The translations under genes were made by a program, and so were the position numbers. From positions 310,001-374,000 of the forward strand of contig RSEE01000031.1 of NCBI GenBank assembly GCA_003971905.1: a stretch of DNA of 64,000 bases, written 5' to 3'. The notes under the pieces are model-generated. The model saw only the letters and a program-made list of their open reading frames with translations, made no database searches and was not told the origin of the DNA. The DNA is from Moniliella sp. 'wahieum' (lineage: Eukaryota > Basidiomycota > Moniliellomycetes > Moniliellales > Moniliellaceae). This document shows, piece by piece, positions 11,367 to 22,984 of the stretch (position 1 is its first letter; each line of letters opens with the position of its first letter).

Positions 11367-12322
11367 TTACAATCGCTTTGCCAGCTCGTCCACCTGCGCA
11401 CCCACACCTGCTGGCCCACTCGCGCCCTCGCTCCGTTCTCGCGGCAGCGCCGCCAGCGCCCGTCGCACCTCCCATTGCAGGTAGGCATCCCGGTTGCCCA
11501 GCTCCGGTGGCGGCAGCTTCTCTGCGTCGGTGTCGGCAGGCCGAACGGGAAGCAGCGTCGCACCCGGCACAGCCAGCGCGGCAGAAAGCGGAGCCAAGCT
11601 CGCCAAACGCTGTGCAAGCCGCAGGAGCTCATGCGCGTCTCCCCGCACCTTGCGCAGCATCGCCCCGTGGTGCGGTCCACTTTGGGTGTGCCGTCCCGGA
11701 AGAGGAAAGTGACATCCTCCATCTGCCGCTCCAACAGCAGCTTGCGGGCTTCCTGTGCTGCCCGTGCATCGTCCAGCATCGCGCCTGTCTCCTTGAGCTG
11801 TGCCCCCGTCAGTCTTCCATTCCCCACCCAAAAGAAAGGCGCAACGTACATGTTTGATCTTGGCGCGCAGTGCACGCTCTTCCCTGCTCAATTCATAGTG
11901 ACGGGCAAGGGCCCTGCTTGTGGCCCCATCAGAATCAGGGCGTGGTAATGGACGAAGGTCCAAGCCCTGCTGGTGGTCGAGCGTGACGAACGCAGCCTGT
12001 CGCGGGGTGATCCCGAAAACATGTACCAGCGACCAGAGCTCAAATGTATCGTACATCTGGTCCAGGCGATGTTCAAACAGTGTAAGCAGCTTGTGCATGC
12101 CTTTTTCAGCGGCAAGCGCATTCTCTTCCTTCTTATCGGGGAACTGCTGGTCCAACAAGTCCACCACTGCACCCTCCACATTCTCCGCCAGCTCGTACAG
12201 CTGCTGGTTAGCTGCATCCACCAACTTGTCCCCCATGCTTTTGGATTGAACCCAAAGTGCTCGGTAAGCAGTTCGAGGTGTTCCTCCGTCGACGCGGGGC
12301 CGTCCAAGTCGAGGGAGGCCAT
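11367..12322 (-). CDS. MTW1: Kinetochore MIND-complex subunit Mis12/Mtw1
   Basis: Kinetochore protein of the KMN network that links centromeric chromatin to the Ndc80 complex. The N-terminal signature ELLTEHFGFNPKSMGDKLVD, followed by LYELAENVEGAVVDLL and later KGMHKLLTLFEHRLDQMYD and VTLDHQQGLDL, matches the Mis12 family pattern. The C-terminal half is coiled-coil. The start is ATG at 12322 (MASLDLDGPAS). One 52 bp intron at 11849-11798 has a GTACGT donor and GACTGAC branch. Two frameshifts, near 12250 (A5 read as A4) and 11680 (G5 as G4), each close with one added base. It is divergent from the proteasome gene, with 194 bp between starts. Confidence 0.85.
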
Positions 12323-12516
12323 GGTGTTGGTTGTGGGGTGTTTGTTTAATGCGCGACGCGAGTTGCCCAGCCCAAGCACCAGTTTCCCCCAGAAAATAAA
12401 ATTCCGCCGGGCGGAATAGTATTGCGTGGCCTAGCCAGCCAGCTGCCACCCAGACGGGTCCGCGTTGCCGCTCCACAGCGATTGGCCGCACCACCACTCC
12501 ACCTCATTCAACCACG

Positions 12517-13195
12517 ATGGAGTCGTTTGGGATCACCGGCAAGGGCTTCACCATCATTGCGTCCGACACTACGGCGGCTCGCTCGATTGTCAAGATGAAG
12601 GGGGACCAGGACAAGCAGAAGGTCCTCTCGCCCCACCTCGTCTTGGCCTGCTCGGGCGAGTCGGGCGACACGTTGCAGTTCGCCGAGTTTGTCGAGAAGA
12701 ACATCAAGCTCTATGGCATGCGGTATGTCTCCCCCTCCGTCTTGGCATATCCTTGTGCTTGTGTTGAAAGAATGGTAAGCTGACGTGGCAAAGGAACCAT
12801 ATTGAGCTCCGGCCGCAGGCGGCAGCCGCCTGGACGAGGAAGACGATCGCCGAATCGTTGCGCTCGCGTAGCCCATACCAAGTCAACATGCTTTTGGGCG
12901 GATATGATGTGTCGACCCAGACGCCCAAACTATTCTGGCTAGACTACTTGGGCACATTGGCCGAGGTGCCGTTTGCTGCCCACGGGTACGGTGCGCACTT
13001 CACCATGGGTACCATGGACCGTTGGCACTCGCCGACATGGACCTGGAGAGTGCCCTGGGCTTGCTGCGCAAGTGCATCTCGGAACTGCGGAAGCGCTTTT
13101 TGGTCGATCTGGGTAACTGGACGGTGCGCGTGATCGATGCCGAGGGTGCCCGGGAGGTCCCTTTGGGACAGGTGGACGTGCCGGCTCACACTTAA
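12517..13195 (+). CDS. PRE1: 20S proteasome subunit beta-4 (PSMB2 type)
   Basis: Structural beta-ring subunit of the 20S proteasome. It begins MESFGITGKGFTIIASD with no propeptide and no N-terminal threonine, as expected of an inactive beta subunit. GESGDTLQFAEFVEKNIKLY, RSRSPYQVNMLLGGYD and PFAAHGYGAHFT are the beta-4 signatures. Exon 1 is 12517-12722, the intron is 12723-12793 (AGCTGAC branch, CAAAG acceptor) and exon 2 runs from 12794. One frameshift near 13022 (a T missing after CGT) is needed to reach MDLESALGLLRKCISELRKR and the C-terminus ending PAHT. The length after repair is about 200 residues, normal for the family. Confidence 0.92.
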
Positions 13196-13363
13196 ACCAA
13201 TCCATCGCAACGAAGACTGATAACCTGCCCGCTAGACTATAAGGACTAACAGCAAGGACAGGGAGACGTAAGATGGTCATTTGTAGAAAAGTCAGGCAGA
13301 GATCGGATGGTCACACATTGGTGAGGTTGGCAAGGGCCAAGATCCTTTCGCGAAAGAAGTAGG

Positions 13364-14406
13364 TTAGAGCTTGGCAGCAAACTGAACACCTTTGGTCACG
13401 TTCCCCCCCAAGTCTTTGACAGCAGCCTTGATGAGCTCCTTTTCGTATTCACTCACCGGCGGAAGAGGCAGGATTTTTTCCACTCCACGGGGGCCCAGGA
13501 CGACTGGGACAGAGAAAAAGGTAGGCTCAGCACTAAGCTGCTTCCTCACCTCTGCACCACCCACGGGATCGGCAGCAAGGTCCACGTAACTATACTCGGT
13601 CTGAGGCTTGCCTTGCGCTGCCGCAAGCACCGAGAGGGCAAAACGTGCGCCCGCATAGGCCATTGAGAGAGTTGCGCTGCCGCCGCCATTCTTGGCCTTC
13701 ACCACCTCATCTCCGCCAAATTGGATGCGGTTCGTAAGACGTGCGGTGGTCGCTTGGTCCAGTGTCTACTCCGAGAGTCAGTACCCAAGCACAGTAAAGA
13801 AAAGGGAGGGCAAAACTTACAGCACGCGGTTCGCTCTGACTAAGAAGGGGCACGATTGTGTGTCCCGAATGTCCACCGATCACGGGGACCTTCCACTTGA
13901 GCGACTCGAGCGGCTTCCCTGCGGCCTCGGCGACGAACGTGCTGGCCCGCACCACGTCGAGTGTCGTCACACCAAACAGATGGCGCGGGTCGTACACGCC
14001 CTTCTGCTTGAATACCTCGGCAAAGATGGGGACAGTAGAGTTGACCGGGTTGGAAATAACCAAACAAAGGCCTTGGGGCAATTGGCCGCGATGGAGGAGG
14101 CAATGCCGGCACAGATCTTAGCATTGACCGTGAAGAGATCGTCGCGGGTCATACCGGGTTTGCGGGGCACACCCGCAGGGATCACGACAAGGTCCGCTTT
14201 GGACAGGGCCTTGTCCAGCCCACCGTCGGCAGGAAGGTACCCGGTGACAAGGGCGGGAGTGTTAATGTGCGACACATCGGCCGCCACGCCGGGTGCGTTG
14301 ACAACATCATACAGTGCCAGCTCGGTAATGAGCTCAGACTGCTTGAGGAGCAGCGAAAGTGGCTGTCCGATACCTCCAGCAGCACGACAACAACCGCTTT
14401 GACCAT
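13364..14406 (-). CDS. Malate dehydrogenase with C-terminal AKL, probably peroxisomal
   Basis: NAD-dependent interconversion of malate and oxaloacetate. It starts MVKAVVV and then, after one base is restored near 14392, has the Rossmann motif [10 protein letters not shown]. Substrate and catalytic features are [22 protein letters not shown] and [12 protein letters not shown] with the active-site His. A 55 bp intron lies at 13820-13766 (TACTGAC branch). A second frameshift is near 14080 (CCC read as CC). The sequence belongs to the mitochondrial/bacterial MDH branch, yet I see no presequence and the last residues are AAKL. AKL fits a type 1 peroxisomal signal, so this is probably the peroxisomal isozyme (yeast MDH3-like), by inference. 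Confidence 0.9.
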
Positions 14407-14594
14407 GGCGTGCAAAACAAGGGTGGGTGATGGATTGTGGCAAAGGAGAGAACGTCCGCCCGTAGTTTCCCCGCTACGATATCTGCGAGGCTAACCGTCG
14501 GGAGATGCGCCAAATCGCGTGTTTGTGCCCTTGGCTGAGGAGGCCTGGCTTCGCGCCTCTTGGCCTCCGCGCACGGGCCCTGTCATGCGCCATG

Positions 14595-14671
14595 TTTCAA
14601 GCTTCAAGCTTCAAGCTTCAAACGAAGCTTCGCCTTCAGCTTCACTGGTCACTAGGTCACTAGGTCACTAG
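14595..14671. repeat. AAGCTTC heptad array followed by ACTAGGTC octad array
   Basis: 14595-14616 holds three phased copies of AAGCTTC, followed by a further AAGCTT. 14646-14671 holds three copies of an 8 bp unit GTCACTAG. The region upstream of the MDH gene (14407-15370) otherwise shows no gene. Confidence 0.8.
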
Positions 14672-15377
14672 CTTCACTCCTTCGCCACACCGAACCACCC
14701 CTCAACCGCGGTGGAATTGGGCCGCCATTCCGCCCTCCAGGCCGTTGCCTTATATTTGGCGGAGGATCAGCTGCCGCAGTTTTCTCTTTTCCTTCGAGCA
14801 TAAATCGAAAGGAGGCGTATATTGTAAACAGCAAACTTGGCTGTCTTCTGTGGTGTTCCTGCTCTTTCTGCTGTTGCTAGTTACATTGGTTTCCCCAACA
14901 GACTCAAAAGTTCGGTGCTGGCCTTTTCCTCCGTTCCAGTACCGCGTTCCCGTCTCCAAAAGAGTCGTGGTGTAGCAACTTGGGCTTGGCCTTTCGCCGC
15001 CACGCTTGTGAGCATTCGAGTCTCTCACGCTCCTAATGGAGGGTTACTACTTCGTCTGCCCCGCCTTCTGAGGCATGGCGAAGCATGACCCCCTGGTCCA
15101 AAAGCGCGGGGCAGTGGGAAACCTATACATGTGTGTACTTTTGTAGATATTTCGCGTGCCATGTCCGGCTCTCTCTGTGTCATACCTTACGCGCGCGATG
15201 TTATGCGACCTGTTATCTTGCCACGACAAAAAGAATGAATATGGTTGACGCCCCTCAGGAAGCGGATAATGGAAAGATGAAAAGATTTTTAACACGATCC
15301 ATACTAAACTAGACCTCATCGCCGAAGAGTCTGTGTACTGACCAGTGTTCTTTGTCCACAGTCTCTATACTGTAACC
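14672..15377. other. Intergenic, no gene seen
   Basis: I see no conserved frame, tRNA or clear promoter. Confidence 0.4.
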
Positions 15378-15505
15378 ATATCATTGACAAAAAGAGCGCA
15401 GAGCTGGGAGACAAAGAAGCGCTGCGCCTCAGAAACCGACCCGTTTAATAGGCGTATGTTGCTGGTTAGCGTCCACCCCGTTTAGACAATACTTCATCAA
15501 TTCAT
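15378..15505 (-). mobile_element. Degenerate LINE-family 3' tail
   Basis: In reverse complement this resembles the tail that follows the LINE coding remnant elsewhere: a CGxxTAGCG...CCCAGC...TGTCAATGATAT order of blocks. It is more diverged than the copy at 15690 and has no coding part. Confidence 0.45.
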
Positions 15506-15689
15506 CTTCCGGGGACAGAGTCATTCAAGCGGTAAATGCTGGCCTGAAAATGTCACAAGCACTGGCCCAAAAAAGTATATAGAGAATGGTTGAGAAGATC
15601 CGTTTAAGAGTGGTCACGGAGGTGCTTTTGAAAGGGGAGATATTTTACGCCCTCTCACAACTTCCGTCGTTACACTACTCTACGCCTCC

Positions 15690-16262
15690 ATATCATTGAC
15701 AGAGAGCTGAAGGCTGGGACAGGGGAAACGCTACGTCTAAACTGAACCGTTCATCTTGCGGGGGTTAGTTGGAAGCGCCACCAAGGTCAAGGAACCAGGG
15801 AGATCGCCAGGATATCAGGACCCTCCCGTGGTCGCCATCCGGTCCCGTACCCTAGGAAGCGCATGTGGACACGGATGAACGTGGTTGACATCCGAGCGAG
15901 GAACCATTTCCACTGAGACTTAGTAGCCGACTCCTTCCAATGCGCAAACAACTTGCCCGCTGTCTTGGTGCCGGAGTATCCTCGCGTCGTCAAAACCATC
16001 AGGGGCAAAAACGGCTCTTGAGTGCGTCCCTGGTACTTGGCGTTCTTGTCGCATTCTGCTTGTTCAAGCAGCCGAAGCAGCTCCTTCTCCCGGCGCTCCA
16101 AGGGGGTTGCGGTGCTATCATGCACCACCCTCCGGTGCGCGCTCTGCGCCTCCAGCAATCCCGTTTCGCGCAGCGTGTGGTCTACCTCTCCATTCCTACC
16201 TGATCCTCCGAGTGCTCCGGGCCCCATCACGCGGTAGTCGGTGCGCTGCGCCTCTGTCCGCG
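15690..16262 (-). mobile_element. 5'-truncated non-LTR (LINE-like) retrotransposon remnant
   Basis: Reading leftward from 16262, the frame gives GPGALGG...EVDHTLRETG, then ERREKELLRLLEQAECDKNAKYQGR, TKTAGKLFAHWKE and ARMSTTFIRVHMRFLGYGTG. The same protein segment occurs at 23660-24100 and 56030-56455. The pattern KYxxR...F.PLVL..RG..G.KT....F..W......W...RMS....R...R..G resembles the domain that follows reverse transcriptase in LINE proteins. The noncoding tail ends near TCAATGATAT (15690). The copy is cut at its 5' end and carries frameshifts, so it is a dead fragment. Confidence 0.6.
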
Positions 16263-16626
16263 CCTACTCTATATATACACCCCAGATAGCGGATAGGTGT
16301 ACCTCTCCGAGTCGTTGATCGTAACCGTCACACCACCACTGCAATAGCGTATGGCTGTGTGATACTCCCATTGCTTCACTACCGACTAATAGATAAGGGC
16401 GGGAGTCAGTTCCGTGGAGTAGCGATGTGTTCACCACACTAAAACATTTACCCCGCGAAATGTGGCACCCGAAGGACCGGACGATATGGCGTAGACTAGG
16501 GTTGCGCAATCAAACCGAAAACTGCGGAACCCTACTGCAACCCTACTGCACTCTTCTGTCCGTCATTCTCGCTCTGGCCATCGACGCCCACCATAGTAGC
16601 GCTTCTCGCCCATCGCCCCAAGCCTA

Positions 16627-16679
16627 GTACGTGCTCTCCTCCCCGCTCCTCGTCGACGCGGCGTGCTGACAATGTGCAG
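16627..16679 (+). promoter_or_regulatory. Probable intron in the RPS18 5' leader
   Basis: A GTACGT donor at 16627, a GTGCTGAC branch and a GTGCAG acceptor at 16679 lie just before CTGCCCACC-ATG. Leader introns are common in fungal ribosomal protein genes. No transcript evidence is available. Confidence 0.55.
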
Positions 16680-16688
16680 CTGCCCACC

Positions 16689-17293
16689 ATGTCCCTCGTG
16701 CCTATGGACGCGTCGCAGAGCTTTGCGCACATTCTGCGTTTGCTCAACACCAATGTTGATGGCCGGGTCAAGATCATGTACGCTCTGACCCAGATCAAGG
16801 GTGTTGGCCGCCGGTTCGCCAACATGGTGTGCAAGAAGGCCGACATTGACCTTAACAAGCGGTGCGTTCCTTTACTCGGTCACGGGACGTAGTAGGCGAT
16901 GCACATCCCGCCTCCGTCCCCGCTTGTACTGCACGGGTGGCAGCAGGTCCGCGCCGTGTTATGCAGAAAGGGGTGATACTGACCTTTACTGGTTGTGACA
17001 GTGCCGGTGAGCTCAACTCGGACGAGTTGGAACGTGTGGTGAACATTCTCCAGAACCCTCAGGAGTTCAAGATCCCCGACTGGTTCCTCAACCGGCAGCG
17101 GGACGTGACGACGGGCAAGTCGTCGCAGCTCGTGTCGAACAACATTGACTCGGCTCTGCGTGAGGACATTGAGCGCCTGAAGAAGATCCGCGCTCACCGT
17201 GGTATCCGTCACTACTTGCAGCTCCGCGTGCGTGGCCAGCACACGAAGACCACTGGTCGCCGTGGCCGTGCCATCGCCGGCAAGAAGAAGTAA
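16689..17293 (+). CDS. RPS18: 40S ribosomal protein S18 (uS13)
   Basis: Component of the small-subunit head. The sequence is clean and complete at 154 residues, the normal family length. It starts [20 protein letters not shown] and contains [40 protein letters not shown] and the basic C-terminus [19 protein letters not shown]. Exon 1 is 16689-16861, the intron is 16862-17001 (140 bp, TACTGAC branch, about twice the length usual here) and exon 2 is 17002-17293. This short, highly expressed gene shows no frameshift. Confidence 0.97.
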
Positions 17294-18472
17294 ACGCGTC
17301 CAGTCACATCTGGTTCTAGCCTCCCCTTCGGAGGATTATGTTCTTAAGCTGGCCCTCCTTTGGTTATCTGGGCTAGGGACGGGATACTATGCCTCATGTA
17401 TCCCTGCTGCGCAGCGTTGCAGCACAAAATGGCACACGCTTCATGCTAGCCTACGACGCGTGGTGGACTCGATTGGATCTGTTGCTCCATCGACCGCGAT
17501 GGTTTCACATATACAGCCATCACGGTTACTCATGGCGAGCGATTGTTTCTGAATAGACAGTGGCAGTGTGGGCTTTCCCGCACGATAGTGGTTACTGGAA
17601 TAGCAAACGGGTTACGGAGCTTTTGGTCAGTATATTGGCTACACCAAACCAGCTTGGTCAGGCCTGGACCGAGGATAGTGGCGTCGGCCAGTTTGCAGCG
17701 TCCATGTCCACCGAGCAACAACAGTAGAACCCACAACTCCACCCCCGCACATCTTCGCTTTACTTCTTTCCACGCCATCCCAGGGCCATGTTAGCATCCG
17801 TACCAGAATTAAACCCTATCCGTCTCCCCCCGCGACCGCACTGTAAAAAAGACCACTGCGAATAGCGCACTGGTCGGCAAGTATGTCGCCATGGCACCAG
17901 CGCCCACACTGGCGCACATCCACTTGCCCCTGAACCCGAACCTGCATAGTACTACTAGGGATGTGACACCCCTTCCCGCTGCAGGAGATTTCTCGGTTTC
18001 TTCAAACAACTTGATGTCCCACCTCCCTCCCTAGCTTGATGACTTCCCCCCTTCTCAGATCGAATCATTGCGTCCGCAGGCCGGAGTACACTGCCGTGGG
18101 TCATGAGCACACACCGTTCCGATTCAGATAATGGATTCTCTCTGCATGCATCGCCCCCTCTCCAGACGACGAAAACGCCAGTACCACTCAAGATGATGCC
18201 AATGTAAAGGAACTATACAGATAACGTCAGTATTTCGCCGTATGATTATCCCTCTCCGACAAGTCCTGACCTATTCAGCATTCATGTAGCATCTCAGTCG
18301 CTTCAGTCAAAAAATCTGTCTTAAAAGAGAGCTGGACAACATAGTATTGGCATCTTATACTTGAACTGCCAGCCAGTCATACATAAAGAGAAAAACAACC
18401 ATTACTTACAGGGAACTGTAACTGAATATCCAAACTGGAAGAAGCAAAGGGCACTAACAATGAACATCAAGT
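17294..18472. other. Intergenic, no gene seen
   Basis: About 1.2 kb holding the 3' flank of RPS18 and the 3' flank of the copper ATPase. Small frames in this stretch have no recognisable content. Confidence 0.45.
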
Positions 18473-21400
18473 TCACCGCGATCCCTTGGGAGGCCGCCAG
18501 AGGTTAAGAAGCAGGGCGTTGAACACGACTGAAGAAGAAGAAAGCGCCATTGCCAATCCAGACCAAGACGGGCCGAGGGAAAAGTGGGCGGGCTCAAGAA
18601 TGCCGGCGGCGATGGGGATCAAGGTCAAGTTGAACACAGCTGCCCAGGCGAAGTTCTGATAAATCTTGAACGTGGTAGCAGACGAGAGGGAGAGGACCGT
18701 CTCGATACTCCGCAGGGGCGCTTGCTTGACAAAAGAATGAAGTCGCGCTTGAATGAGCAATGCTAGATCCGCTGCCCATTGCCAGACTCACGTCCGCTGC
18801 GGCAAGTGCAGGGGAATCATTGATGCCATCGCCAATGAAGAAGACAAGAGGGCGGGTTTTCCGAACATGTGCGACGCGCCTGCGCTGTAGAATGCGCTGG
18901 AACGATTGAAAGCCCTTTCGGGCCCACCCAAAGCACCCCCTGAGCCGACTAGCGGTCGCCATCCCTCCCCCCACATGGTTGGAGCAGGCCTCAACAGCCC
19001 CTGAGTCAGGCTCCGTGGTAGATCCAGTACGAAGGCCATCAATGAGTTCCTGCTTTCCTTGGGGAGAAAGGCCGGCCATGACCCTTCCCGGAGGGATAGA
19101 TATCTTCTTCGCGACCGCCAAAGCTGTTGCCTCATTATCCCCAGTCAACATCCAGATGTCGGCCTTGTACTTTGGCGGAGAGTGGCGAGAACCTCATCCG
19201 CTTCGGGACGGATGGCATCCGCGATAGAAAATACCCTGCCAAGTTGGCCTCACCTTCGCCTTCCCCAGGAGAAGAAGACCAGTGCCAGGCAACATAAATG
19301 ACGATGCTGCCATCCTCTCGCCATTGTTTTCCGTACTGTTGGAGCTCGTCTTTGTCGGAAGGAAATGTGAGTCCAGCACCCCGCATGAGAGTCTCGTTCC
19401 CAGCGTACAAAGTCGCTTTGCGGCCTTCCATAGAGACGGTAGCCTTCACCCCTTGTCCCGCCAGCTCCTGTGTATCCAAAATGGAGACCGAGGGCCGAGG
19501 CTTCTTCCGTAAAGTAAGACTGAACAAAGCCCAACAAGGCCACAGCAATTGGGTGGGTTGAAAGTTCCTCCACCATACCCAGGGCGAGAGGACAGGCCCC
19601 TCCATGCCAACAGTAAGGTGATGGTCCACTACTCGTGCCCCCTCACCCATGGTAATGGTCCCCGTTTTGTCGGTCAGGAGCATAAGCGGGCGGTGGCGCA
19701 AACTGACTGGGAAGCGACTTGGAACGCCTCCCCACCGCCATTGACCAGAACTCCATGCCGGCTAGCAAGGCCAAGACCAACCATCTGGGCTGCCGGTGCA
19801 GCCAATCCGATGCCACAGGGGCATGCGACCACCACGACGCTGACGCCAAATCGAATGCAAAAAAGGGCAGCGGCACCGGAACGGGTAGGTTGGTCGACAT
19901 GCGCATTGATCCACTCTTGACTCACAGCGCCATAGACAATGGCGAACCAGAGGGTCATGACAAGGAGAGCGAGGTAGACGATAAAGGGGACAAAGTACCC
20001 GGTTAGGGTATCGGCCAAGCGCTGGATGGATGCCTTACGACCCGAAGCCTCACGAACCGCCTCCAGGATCGAGTCGATCATGCAGCTGTCGGGAAGGGAA
20101 GTCACCTTCCCCGAACAGCCGTTGGACCCGCATTTGCTGTCCCAGTAAATACCGTCTCTCCCACCTCTTTTCTCACAGGTCGGTCCTCGCCCGTCAAACT
20201 CGATTCGTTGTTGAAGACAGCATCCGTTGTGAGCAGGCTGCAGTCCAGAGGGGGGACGCGCCCGGTCGGATAAGTACGATGTCCCCCAACTCGAGCATGT
20301 CCACGGGCACTTCCTTGTGCCGACCTTGTTCGTTCTCCGTCTCCGAAACAAGCAACGCGATGGAAGGCTTTAGTCCGCCCAACTGAGCGACGGCGTCGCC
20401 CGTGCGCCGCTTAGACCAATTCTCAAGGGAGCGTCCCAGGAGAATGAAGAAATTGAGAAATACACACGAATCAAAGAAACTCATCCCCGAGTCTTCCCCT
20501 TGGGGAGCGTGAGCAGCATCCACAAAGAGAAACGCCATGCTGGTAAAATAGGCAACCGAGGTAGCCAGCGCTACCAGAACATCCATGTTCCCCACCGAAA
20601 GATCCGGTCGAACCACGGGCGTCCCTTTCGCCAGACAGATTTGAGGGAATGGTAAGAGCCGATGTAAAAGACGCTGCCTACTCCAAATTGAACAGGCGTG
20701 GCGAGACTCCATAGAATAACCTCCCCAGGGACGCGGCTCCCCAGACAGGTCGTTCGATTTCCCTCCGGAGGTGAGAACGCTTGCTGATTAACGATGGAGC
20801 AATCACAGCAATTACCAGAGTAGGGATAGCAAAGACACCGGCAATGAGAGTGCGAATAATCATGGAGCGAAGCTCCCTTTCGGCCACCTTCGTCCGGGCC
20901 GCAAGAGAGGGAGGGGCAACGTAAGATGCACTAAAGCCAGGGTCAAGAGCGTCCAAGCGGGCAAGGAAATCACGCAGAGTGAGGGAAATGGTGCGCCCGT
21001 CACCAAGCTCGACTGGTGTGGAGGGGTCCGAGCGATAGCTCACACTCAGAATGGGGTGATCAAGACTGAACCGGTCCACATTTCTGCCTTGGTCGAAAAC
21101 TTGTCATCCCCAAACGCCCCGTCCAAGAATCAACTCCTTCTTGACTTCTTGACGCAGGACCACAAAACATACCCTCCATTGCAATCTTTACCGTACGCTT
21201 GGAGACCTCAGGCTTGTTCGCCTGCGCTTCGCGAGGTGACTCTTGCTTCTCCACTGAGACAAGCTCGGCGTCGTAGCCACTGTCGTCGATCGCCTCTCGC
21301 ATTGCTTCGGCATACGCCTCGACGGCACCCTTGACCTTGGTCTTCAGCTCAGCACCAGCGAACGGCTGAGCCAGGACCTCTGCCAAAGCCGAGCCGTCAA

Positions 21401-22774
21401 GGAGATTGACTTGGAAAGATGACGGTGATAGGGGGGGACTCTCCATCTTTGTCCATGGTTCCCACAGCGGATTGCACATGCTGCTCAATGAAGGTCTTGG
21501 CAGACGCCTCTACGTTGCCCACGCAGGAGGCGCACGTCATCCCCCGATAGAGAATGTAAATTTCCAACGTGTCTCTCCACGCGGAGGGGCGATCTCCTTC
21601 GCCTCGATGGAAACGACTTCCGCATCAAACCCAATATCTTCGATTGCCTCGACGATCTTCTGTCGGTCTGCATCAACCTGCTCCTTGGTGGAAACAAAGA
21701 CGGCTGACGCGGTTCCGCCCATAAGGTCGATCTGGATCCCGGCCGAGGCATTCAAATGTGGACGCAAGAGGCCCTCCTCCACCAAAGGAGCTAGACCCGA
21801 TTCGATTGAGGAAACACATGACGCGCAGGTCATTCCCCCAATGATAAGTTTGATCTTGTATTCTGTTTTAGAAGATGATAACTCCGCTACCTCCTCCTCC
21901 TCCACGGAAGGAAGTGGGGGCGTGGTTGTTTCTGACGACGACTGAGGCGGAGATTCGCCCTTGAGCGAAGCCTGACAGGCCTTGCATGCACGTAAATGGT
22001 GCTCCCACCGCTCTCTCTTGCGCAGAGCGGCCTGTCTCATCTCCCACTCGCCCCAAGGGGAGAGGAGTGTACGGACCGAGAAGAGTGCAGGCACCTCCGG
22101 GGGCGGCACGGCCGAATGCGCTCCATTATCAACATCTTCCGACAACGGCTTGGTGCTGACATGAAGATCAGTCAGGTCGAGTGTCTGTGTCCCCACACCT
22201 TGAGGCGGCCGGACTTGAACCGAGTCGATGCTATATCCCGAGACGAGGAGGGAGCGAACAACGCCCCTAAGCACAGCGAGGAGAGTAAGTTCTTCAACTC
22301 CTCCCGAAGGAAAGGAAAGGGTAAAATGAATACTGTGGGCGAGCAACGAGACTTCCACTTGAGATAAAGTAGCTTTGGATCGACGCAGCGCAGCAGCCGC
22401 ATCTCCGTCAAGGCTCGCAGACGAGGGGATACGGGCTAGGCGCGCGGGCCGCCCCGCTGCCCCTGAAAGAACGGGGGCACCTCGGCCTTCAAACCGCGTA
22501 AGTTGCCCGGCGGGAGGGTGTGGCAGGCTTGGTACGTGCTTGGGCATCCTCAAGCTCAGTGATGTACGACACGCAGGAAGGGCAGTGCAGCGACGGGCCG
22601 AGCAAAGTCAGATGTTAGCCCCACATAGAAAACAAGGGAATGGTACGCACTGATGAGCTGCACTGAATAGCTCGCCATCAGCGGCTGCGAATTGGGTGCC
22701 TGCCCTTCGGAAATGCGGGCGCGATGGCGGTGGCGACGCGGAGCGGAGAGGCTGGTAGAAGGTGAGCTTGACAT
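18473..22774 (-). CDS. CCC2: Copper-transporting P1B-type ATPase (CCC2/ATP7 family)
   Basis: Pumps Cu+ into the secretory pathway for multicopper enzymes. Exon 1 from ATG 22774 (MSSSPSTSLSAPRRHR) leads through a probable intron (donor GTGCGT near 22654) to a first CPSC motif. Metal-binding domains follow with GMTCASC (about 21830), a second MTCASC (about 21530) and a third GMFCGPC (about 21160). The ATPase core has the transmembrane CPC motif as VVACPCGIGLAAP (19790-19830), the phosphorylation loop DKTGTITMGEG (about 19670), MLTGDN (about 19150) and GDGINDSPALAAADVSLAMG (about 18800). The C-terminal membrane pair ends at PPKGSR. At least eight one-base frameshifts break the frame, for example at 21541 where G6 is read as G5. 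The complete motif set argues for an intact gene with sequence errors. Confidence 0.9.
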
Positions 22775-22918
22775 GGAAGGATAGATGAGGACACTCGGGT
22801 GGAGAGCTCGGAGCGTTCAGGGAGTGGCGAAAAAAAACGCTCCGAGCATTCCCTTTTTTTAACTGTGCAACCATGTCGGAGCTAAATCCGCGGAATTAAT
22901 TTGTCCCGACGCGGGATC

Positions 22919-22940
22919 AGATCGATTATCGATTATCGAC
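22919..22940. repeat. ATCGATT heptad array
   Basis: Phased ATCGATT units (palindrome ATCGAT plus T) lie upstream of the copper ATPase gene. They are part of the heptad family. Confidence 0.8.
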
Positions 22941-22984
22941 TAACCTGGACGAGCGCATGGCATGAGCCAAGCACGGTAACAGTC

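Noticed and set aside
22193-22230. tRNA B-box-like GGACTTGAACC
   Set aside because: It lies inside the copper ATPase coding sequence and no cloverleaf can be drawn around it.
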